Source: Rhodococcus oxybenzonivorans (lineage in GTDB: Bacteria > Actinomycetota > Actinomycetes > Mycobacteriales > Mycobacteriaceae). Taken from it: a DNA stretch of 64,000 nucleotides. The notes below the pieces were generated by a model. The model ran no database searches. It was not told where the DNA came from and worked only from the letters and a program-made list of their open reading frames with translations. The stretch lies in assembly GCF_003130705.1 (NCBI RefSeq), contig NZ_CP021354.1, forward strand, positions 4,030,001-4,094,000, given 5' to 3'. The translations under genes and the position numbers were made by a program. Position 1 is the first letter of the stretch. Each line of letters opens with the position of its first letter. Of the stretch, positions 58,864 to 64,000 are shown in pieces.

Positions 58864-59355
58864 ATGTCCAGAGCACGACGCAGGCGTCCGGTGACCACCC
58901 GATCAGTCGACCGTCGGGGACGCGGAATTCGCGGGTCGGTGTTCCCGCCCGACGCGCCCGCACGGCGCAGTCGGGCGGAGAAATTCGATCTCGTGGTGCT
59001 CGAAGCGTTTGCGCCGATCGACGCACAGTGGCGTGAGCGCCTCACAAAGCTGGACATCGCCGTAGACGAGGTCCCGAAAATTCATGCGCTCGATCCCGAT
59101 TCGGTGAACTGGCCGCCGGAGGTCGTGGCGGACGGACCGGTGCCGCTGTCGCGGCTGATACCCGCAGGCATCGACCGGCACGGCACCGCTACCCGCGCGC
59201 GGGTCGTCCTGTTCCGCCGTCCGCTCGAACAGCGTGCTAAAGACCCGGACGATTTGACAGACCTGGTGCACGACGTGCTCGTACAGCAGGTGAGCACCTA
59301 CCTCGGCGTCGAACCAGAGATCATCGACCCCGATTTGCCGGGCGAGGAGGACTGA
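58864..59355 (+). CDS. metallopeptidase-family (zincin-like) protein with degenerate motif
   Basis: A 163-residue protein resembling the zincin-like family to which Rv3259 belongs. The conserved pattern (VVLEAFAPIDAQWRERLTKLDIAVDEVPK; VLFRRPLEQRAKDPDDLTDLVHDVLVQQVSTYLGV) aligns with proteins having HExxHH. Here that motif is HDVLVQ, so the catalytic Glu is Asp and the second His is lost. It is likely inactive as a peptidase. The stop directly abuts the whiB2 stop on the other strand. Confidence 0.82.
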   Translation: MSRARRRRPVTTRSVDRRGRGIRGSVFPPDAPARRSRAEKFDLVVLEAFAPIDAQWRERLTKLDIAVDEVPKIHALDPDSVNWPPEVVADGPVPLSRLIPAGIDRHGTATRARVVLFRRPLEQRAKDPDDLTDLVHDVLVQQVSTYLGVEPEIIDPDLPGEED

Positions 59356-59808
59356 CTAGACGATCCCCCGCTTGAGCCGACGGCGCTCGCGCTCCGACAG
59401 GCCACCCCAGATGCCGAACCGCTCGTCGTTGGCCAACGCGTAGTCCAGGCACTCGTCCTTGACTTCACAGCCCAAGCAGATTCGCTTCGCTTCCCGCGTG
59501 GAGCCGCCCTTTTCCGGGAAGAAGGCCTCAGGATCGGTCTGCGCGCACAGCGCGCGTTCCTGCCACTGATCCTCGATGGTCTCGAAAAGATGGTCGAAAC
59601 CCGTCACCACGCTCAACGCCGGGCGAGTGCCCGTCGTCTCGATCTCCTGCGCGACGAGTTGTCGCACCGGATCCTCACTTACTTTGTCTTCTTGCACACA
59701 GACTTCTTGAACACAGACGCCGTCTGCTGCGCCTGCTTCGGAATTGGTCTGCGGTTCGTCGCTTACTGTGCTCCAGCGAGTCTCCGACTCGACCTGCTCA
59801 TTGGGCAT
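59356..59808 (-). CDS. whiB2: WhiB2 (WhmD-like) cell-division regulator
   Basis: A 150-residue WhiB protein. The cluster cysteines are 88, 111, 114 and 120 (ALCAQTDPEAFF; CLGCEVKDEC); GIWGGLSERERRRLKR is the sigma-contact turn and basic tail. Residues 1-80 are an unusually long acidic extension that includes a tandem VCVQE repeat (31-40). ATG 59808 is supported by GGAGG six bases upstream. WhiB2/WhmD controls septation in mycobacteria. A LexA box lies 79 bp upstream. Counterpart: Rv3260c. Confidence 0.93.
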   Translation of the reverse strand: MPNEQVESETRWSTVSDEPQTNSEAGAADGVCVQEVCVQEDKVSEDPVRQLVAQEIETTGTRPALSVVTGFDHLFETIEDQWQERALCAQTDPEAFFPEKGGSTREAKRICLGCEVKDECLDYALANDERFGIWGGLSERERRRLKRGIV

Positions 59809-59886
59809 CGCTCCGCCTCCTCACCTGTGATAGCGCAGAAAATTTCGATCGTTCACGTACCCCGAACCGAACACCCCTGCCATCCG

Positions 59887-59904
59887 TTCGAACAACTGTT
59901 CGAA
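59887..59904 (-). promoter_or_regulatory. LexA SOS box upstream of whiB2
   Basis: TTCGAACAACTGTTCGAA is an 18-base palindrome except for its two central bases and contains TCGAAC-N4-GTTCGA, the exact actinobacterial LexA consensus. It is 79-96 bp before the whiB2 ATG and 179 bp from fbiA. It suggests whiB2 is in the SOS regulon. Confidence 0.75.
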
Positions 59905-60069
59905 TTGATCCCCGCTGCAAGCGATTCCACGCCCACAACGTCGGAATGACATATTTGTGATTAGACACGCCCAGCGTGTCGCGGTCAAGCTAAGCCCAAA
60001 ATGTCCATTACTATTTCGCGCTCGAAATCGCGGGGGGAAGCGGCCGATCGCCTCCCTCGGAGCACCGCC

Positions 60070-60083
60070 TAGGCTTTGCTTCG
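60070..60083 (+). promoter_or_regulatory. -10 box for a leaderless fbiA transcript
   Basis: TAGGCT (60070-60075) lies seven bases before the GTG of fbiA, the usual distance from -10 to transcription start. No Shine-Dalgarno sequence precedes the GTG. This is the pattern of leaderless mRNAs, common in Mycobacteriales. Confidence 0.5.
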
Positions 60084-61069
60084 TGAACGTGACTGTATTG
60101 GTTGGCGGAGTCGGTGGGGCTCGATTCCTGCAAGGCGTACGCAGACTCCTCGGCACCGACGGGGCGCAGGAGGACGACTCTCCCACCCCTCGGATCACCG
60201 CTGTCGTCAATGTCGGTGACGACGTGTGGATGCACGGCCTGCGCATCTGCCCCGACCTGGACACCTGCATGTACACCCTCGGCGGCGGCATCGACACCGA
60301 GCGTGGATGGGGTCATGCGGGAGAGACCTGGAACGCCAAGGAGGAACTTGCGGCGTACGGTGCCAAACCCGATTGGTTCGGTCTGGGCGACCGCGACATC
60401 GCCACACACCTGATTCGCAGCCAGATGCTGCGCACGGGGTACCCGTTGTCGGCTGTGACCGAGGCCCTGTGCAATCGCTGGCAGCCGGGTGTCGCCCTGT
60501 TGCCGGTCACCGACGACCGCAGTGAGACGCATGTCGTCATCACGGATCCGGAAGACGGTGAGCAGCGCGCAATCCACTTCCAGGAATGGTGGGTCCGGCA
60601 CCGCGCCCAGGTCCCGACACACAGTTTCGCGCACATCGGCGCCGAGCAGGCGAAGCCTGCCCCCGGAGTGGTGGAGGCGATCGAGTCCGCGGACATCGTC
60701 CTGCTCGCCCCGTCGAATCCGGTGGTCAGCATCGGGGCGATCCTCGCCGTCCCGGGTATTCGCGGGGCCTTGCGCACGACCGCCGCGAAGGTGGTCGGAG
60801 TCTCCCCGATCATCGGCGGAAAGCCGTTGCGCGGCATGGCGGACGAATGCCTGGACGTCCTCGGGGTCGAGACGTCGGCGGAGGCGATCGGACGCTTCTA
60901 CGGGGCGCGCAGCGGGACAGGAATTCTTGACGGCTGGCTGGTCCACGACACCGACACCGCCGACGTACCTGGGGTCGAGGTCCGGAGTGTGCCGTTGATC
61001 ATGACCGACCCCGACGCGACCGCGGCAATGGTCCGGGCCGCTCTGGACGTGGCAGGGGTGCCGCTGTGA
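60083..61069 (+). CDS. fbiA: FbiA, phosphoenolpyruvyl transferase of F420 synthesis
   Basis: A 328-residue CofD-family enzyme that joins an enolpyruvyl or lactyl phosphate unit to the deazaflavin Fo. Motifs are [49 protein letters not shown] and [21 protein letters not shown] 60083 gives the family N-terminus; the longer frame to 59957 is upstream of the promoter. The stop overlaps fbiB. Counterpart: Rv3261. Confidence 0.95.
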   Translation: MNVTVLVGGVGGARFLQGVRRLLGTDGAQEDDSPTPRITAVVNVGDDVWMHGLRICPDLDTCMYTLGGGIDTERGWGHAGETWNAKEELAAYGAKPDWFGLGDRDIATHLIRSQMLRTGYPLSAVTEALCNRWQPGVALLPVTDDRSETHVVITDPEDGEQRAIHFQEWWVRHRAQVPTHSFAHIGAEQAKPAPGVVEAIESADIVLLAPSNPVVSIGAILAVPGIRGALRTTAAKVVGVSPIIGGKPLRGMADECLDVLGVETSAEAIGRFYGARSGTGILDGWLVHDTDTADVPGVEVRSVPLIMTDPDATAAMVRAALDVAGVPL

Positions 61070-62406
61070 ACGATCACGCACCGGGCGGCCCGCTCGAAAT
61101 CCTGCCGGTCCTCGGTCTGCCCGAGTTCCGCCCCGGCGACAATCTCGCCGCCGCCGTGGTTGCGGCGGCATCGTGGCTTCGCGACGGCGACGTGCTGGTG
61201 GTCACCAGCAAGGTGTTCTCCAAGGTGGAGGGCCGCATCGTCGCCTCCCCCACCGATCCCGACGAACGAGACGCAGCCCGGCGGCGCCTCGTCGAACAGG
61301 AAGCCGTCCGCATCGTCGCCCGGAAGGGACGCACACTGATCACCGAGAATCGCCTCGGGATCGTCCAAGCAGCCTCGGGGATCGACGGTTCGAACGTCGA
61401 GGGGTCCGAACTCGCTCTTCTGCCCGAGGATCCGGACCGCAGCGCTCGTGGTCTCCGGGACGCGATCAAGGCCGCCCTCGGTGTCACTGTCGCTGTCGTC
61501 GTCACCGACACGATGGGACGGGCGTGGCGTAATGGTCAGATCGATGCCGCGATCGGTGCGGCCGGTCTTCCCGTCCTGCACGCGTATGCCGGGGCCCGCG
61601 ACGGCCAGGGCAACGAGCTGATCGTCACCGAAGTGGCGATCGCCGACGAGATCGCCGCAGCAGGCGATCTCGTGAAGGGAAAGCTCGGCGGCGTGCCCGT
61701 CGCTGTCGTGCGTGGCCTCGACGTCGGCGACGACGGATCCCGCGGGGCGGATCTGATCCGGCGCGGACCGGAAGACTTGTTCTGGCTCGGCACCGCCGAA
61801 TCGCTGGCTCAGGGCCGATCCGAGGCCCTTCTGCTGCGGCGCTCGATCCGGCAGTTCTCCGACGAGCCTGTCGACGCCGACGCCGTTCGCGCATCGATCT
61901 CAGAAGCGCTCACCGCTCCTGCGCCGCACCACACTCGCCCGGTCAGGTTCGTCTGGATCCGGACCCGCGCGATCCGGGACGAACTGTTGTCCCGCATGCG
62001 GGATCAGTGGCGGGCCGACCTCACCTCCGACGGCATGGACGCGGCGACCGTCGAAGCCCGGGTGGCGCGGGGGAACATTCTGTTCGACGCCCCCGAGGTC
62101 GTCATCCCCTTCTGTGTTCCCGACGGCGCCCACAGCTATCCCGACGCGCGCAGGCAAACGGCCGAATCCACGATGTTCACCGTGGCCGTCGGCGCGGCTG
62201 TGCAGGGATTGCTCGTCTCCTTGGCCGTCAAGGGGATCGGCAGTTGCTGGATCGGCTCGACAATTTTCGCCGCCGACGTCGTGCGCAGCGTCCTGGAATT
62301 GCCCGCCGACTGGCAGCCTCTCGGTGCCGTCGCGATCGGCCATCCCCTGGAGCCGCTCGCGCCGCGAGATGTCCCCGACCCCGCCGACGCCCTTCTCGAA
62401 CGGTGA
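61066..62406 (+). CDS. fbiB: FbiB, F420:gamma-glutamyl ligase and FMN reductase
   Basis: A 446-residue bifunctional enzyme. Residues 1 to about 245 are the CofE ligase ([43 protein letters not shown]) that adds glutamates to F420. Residues from about 250 form an FMN nitroreductase domain ([21 protein letters not shown]) that reduces dehydro-F420. The start GTG overlaps the fbiA stop (GTGA). The fusion is normal for actinobacteria. Counterpart: Rv3262. Confidence 0.95.
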   Translation: MNDHAPGGPLEILPVLGLPEFRPGDNLAAAVVAAASWLRDGDVLVVTSKVFSKVEGRIVASPTDPDERDAARRRLVEQEAVRIVARKGRTLITENRLGIVQAASGIDGSNVEGSELALLPEDPDRSARGLRDAIKAALGVTVAVVVTDTMGRAWRNGQIDAAIGAAGLPVLHAYAGARDGQGNELIVTEVAIADEIAAAGDLVKGKLGGVPVAVVRGLDVGDDGSRGADLIRRGPEDLFWLGTAESLAQGRSEALLLRRSIRQFSDEPVDADAVRASISEALTAPAPHHTRPVRFVWIRTRAIRDELLSRMRDQWRADLTSDGMDAATVEARVARGNILFDAPEVVIPFCVPDGAHSYPDARRQTAESTMFTVAVGAAVQGLLVSLAVKGIGSCWIGSTIFAADVVRSVLELPADWQPLGAVAIGHPLEPLAPRDVPDPADALLER

Positions 62407-62416
62407 TCGCCGCGAC

Positions 62417-62965
62417 ATGAGCGCCGAATCTCTGCACCGGTCTGCGACCGAGGTACTCGAGTCCTGGAAAACAGGGAGCGAGAACGACGAATCGCTACGC
62501 CACACCATGCTTGCGTTCCTCGGTTCCGCACCCCTCGGCTGTCTCCGCGAGTACGCCCCGGGTCACATCACGGCGTCGTCGCTGGTGCTGGACGAAGGCG
62601 GATGCCACGTCCTCCTCACATTGCATCCCCGTGTCGGCCGGTGGATCCAGTTGGGCGGGCACTGCGAGGCCACCGACGAGACCGTCGTCGACGCGGCCCT
62701 GCGCGAGGCCTGCGAAGAGTCGGGTATTCCGGATCTACGGATCGACCCCGAATTGCTTTCGGCGCACACACATCCCATCACCTGTTCACTGGGACAGCCG
62801 ACCCGGCATCTCGATCTGCGCTTCCTCGTACGGGCCCGGCCCGACGCACACATCGTGCGCAGTTCCGAATCCACAGACCTGCGCTGGTGGCCGGTGGACG
62901 CACTGCCGCCCGCCGCGGAGAAGTCGACGATCGACCACCTGGTCCATCTCGCCGGGCTGCGCTGA
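62417..62965 (+). CDS. Nudix hydrolase
   Basis: A 182-residue Nudix protein with the box GGHCEATDETVVDAALREAC then EESGI. It hydrolyses a nucleoside diphosphate-linked substrate; which one is unknown. ATG 62417 is ten bases after the fbiB stop, so co-transcription is likely. A link to F420 is suggested by its position only. Confidence 0.85.
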   Translation: MSAESLHRSATEVLESWKTGSENDESLRHTMLAFLGSAPLGCLREYAPGHITASSLVLDEGGCHVLLTLHPRVGRWIQLGGHCEATDETVVDAALREACEESGIPDLRIDPELLSAHTHPITCSLGQPTRHLDLRFLVRARPDAHIVRSSESTDLRWWPVDALPPAAEKSTIDHLVHLAGLR

Positions 62966-62975
62966 GCAGGACTAC

Positions 62976-62993
62976 CTGCGCCAGGCGGCGCAG
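62976..62993. terminator. hairpin between convergent Nudix and manC-like genes
   Basis: CTGCGCC (62976-62982) pairs with GGCGCAG (62987-62993), with further AGGA/TCCT pairing outside. It lies in the 50-base gap between two convergent stops and could stop both transcripts. Confidence 0.5.
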
Positions 62994-63015
62994 TAATCCT
63001 GTGTGCCTACGCCTT

Positions 63016-64000
63016 TCACACGTCGGTGCTGAACCGCACTCCGCCGTCGGGAAGCGTCACACCCGGCCACACCCGCGCCCCACGCAACAGCTCACACCGG
63101 GCACCGATGTCGGCTCCATCGCCGATCACCGCATCGCGGACCAGAGCCCGCGGACCGATGCGCGCACCGAAACCGATGATGGACCGTTCCACGGTCGCCC
63201 CTGCCTCGACGACCGCACCGTCGAACAGCACGGCGCCGTCGAGGCGTGCACCCGCCCCGACCTCGGCCCCTCGGCCGACCACGGTGCCGCCGATCAGCAA
63301 GGCACCCGGGGCGACACCCGCTCCTGGGTGAACCAGGGATTCGCCGCGGGGCCCGTCGAGTGCCGGCGAGGGGGCAATGCCCCGGACGAGGTCCGCCGAG
63401 CCGCGGACGAAGTCCTCCGGAGTGCCCATGTCACGCCAGTACGACGAGTCCACGTGCCCGTAAACTCGGGCGCCGTCCGCCAGCAGAGCCGGGAAGACCT
63501 CGCGCTCCACCGACACCGGCCGTCCCGACGGGATCTGTTCGATGATGTCGCGCTTGAACACGTAGCAGCCAGCGTTGATCTGGTCTGTCGGCGGGTCCTG
63601 AGTCTTCTCGAGGAACGCCGTGACGCGTCCGTCTGCGTCGGTGGGAACGCAACCGAACGCCCGCGGATCGCCCACCCGCACGAGGTGCAGTGTGACGTCG
63701 GCTTCGGTGGTTCGGTGTGTCTCGAGGATCCCGCCGAGATCGGTGCCACCGAGCACGTCACCGTTGAACACCATGGTGTTCTCACCGCGCAGTTTCGGGA
63801 GCACGTTGCGGATGCCGCCACCGGTTCCGAGCGGCTCGGTCTCCGTGACGTAGTCGATCTCGAGACCCAGCTTCGACCCGTCACCGAAGTATTCTTCGAA
63901 CACCTCCGCTTTGAAGGACGTGCCCAGGACGACGTGGTTGATTCCCGCCGCCGCGATACGCGCGAGCAGGTGGGTGAGGAACGGCAGACCTGCCGTCGGC
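63016..64000 (-). CDS. mannose-1-phosphate guanylyltransferase (partial, 5' end outside window)
   Basis: The open frame runs from the window end to the stop at 63016, about 328 codons of a family of about 360. It has a nucleotidyltransferase domain (PLGTGGGIRNVLPKL; VFNGDVLGG; INAGCYVFKRDIIEQIPSG) and a left-handed beta-helix C-terminus with hexapeptide repeats (GTVVGRGAEVGAGARLDG; GPRALVRDAVIGDGADIG). It makes GDP-mannose from mannose-1-P, completing the manA-pmmA route in this window. It corresponds to Rv3264c. A start at 63903 would cut off the N-terminal GTP-binding loop and is not real. Confidence 0.92.
   Translation of the reverse strand, partial: PTAGLPFLTHLLARIAAAGINHVVLGTSFKAEVFEEYFGDGSKLGLEIDYVTETEPLGTGGGIRNVLPKLRGENTMVFNGDVLGGTDLGGILETHRTTEADVTLHLVRVGDPRAFGCVPTDADGRVTAFLEKTQDPPTDQINAGCYVFKRDIIEQIPSGRPVSVEREVFPALLADGARVYGHVDSSYWRDMGTPEDFVRGSADLVRGIAPSPALDGPRGESLVHPGAGVAPGALLIGGTVVGRGAEVGAGARLDGAVLFDGAVVEAGATVERSIIGFGARIGPRALVRDAVIGDGADIGARCELLRGARVWPGVTLPDGGVRFSTDV

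Overview
The window is high-GC chromosomal DNA from an actinobacterium of the order Mycobacteriales, most likely a Rhodococcus of the jostii/opacus type. The evidence is gene content and order. Reading rightwards from about 11.5 kb, the genes follow the Mycobacterium tuberculosis segment Rv3205c to Rv3264c almost one for one. The additions are typical of lipid-rich, alkane-using rhodococci: a tandem duplicated fatty-acid desaturase and a wax ester synthase/diacylglycerol acyltransferase-like gene. I saw no tRNA, rRNA, CRISPR array, insertion sequence, prophage or biosynthetic cluster. GTG starts are common, and genes are tightly packed with many 1-4 bp overlaps.

Left part (1-11.5 kb): a truncated MocR-type regulator, then a MobA-MoeA fusion for molybdenum cofactor synthesis. 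Next comes a leftward assimilatory nitrite operon, narK-nirB-nirD-hemD/regulator-sirohydrochlorin chelatase. It joins nitrate/nitrite transport, the NADH-nitrite reductase and two enzymes that supply its siroheme. nirB carries an apparent one-base deletion near its 5' end, before the FAD-domain frame continues. A CynX/NimT-like transporter and a FadR-type regulator are divergently arranged 11 bp apart.

Middle part (11.5-32 kb): housekeeping and stress genes. These include moeZ, a secreted metzincin-like DUF3152 protein, TetR, DUF3107, a ferritin-like protein, a DEAD-box helicase with a long and apparently structured leader, a beta-propeller membrane protein, ParA, an acid phosphatase, a lipid kinase, whiB1, pdtaS, a biotinylated protein, the 24-residue ribosomal protein bL37, the sigH/anti-sigma pair with an autoregulatory-type promoter, a YbaK deacylase, a SRAP DNA-protein crosslink protein, aroA and rsgA.

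Lipid block (32-38 kb): two desaturase paralogues, their flavin/[2Fe-2S] reductase and a Tgs3-like acyltransferase. Repeated 24-bp palindromes sit before both desaturase transcription units, which suggests one shared regulator.

Right part (38-64 kb): secA, hpf, comF, the mtrA-mtrB-lpqB envelope-control operon with tmk and ahcY, and the alkane hydroxylase operon alkB-rubA-rubB-tetR. These are followed by an amino-acid permease, mannose activation genes (manA, SIS protein, pmmA, and a GDP-mannose pyrophosphorylase cut by the window end), whiB2 with a perfect LexA SOS box, and the F420 genes fbiA-fbiB with a Nudix gene. Functions are assigned from motifs I can read and from remembered synteny. 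No database search was run.
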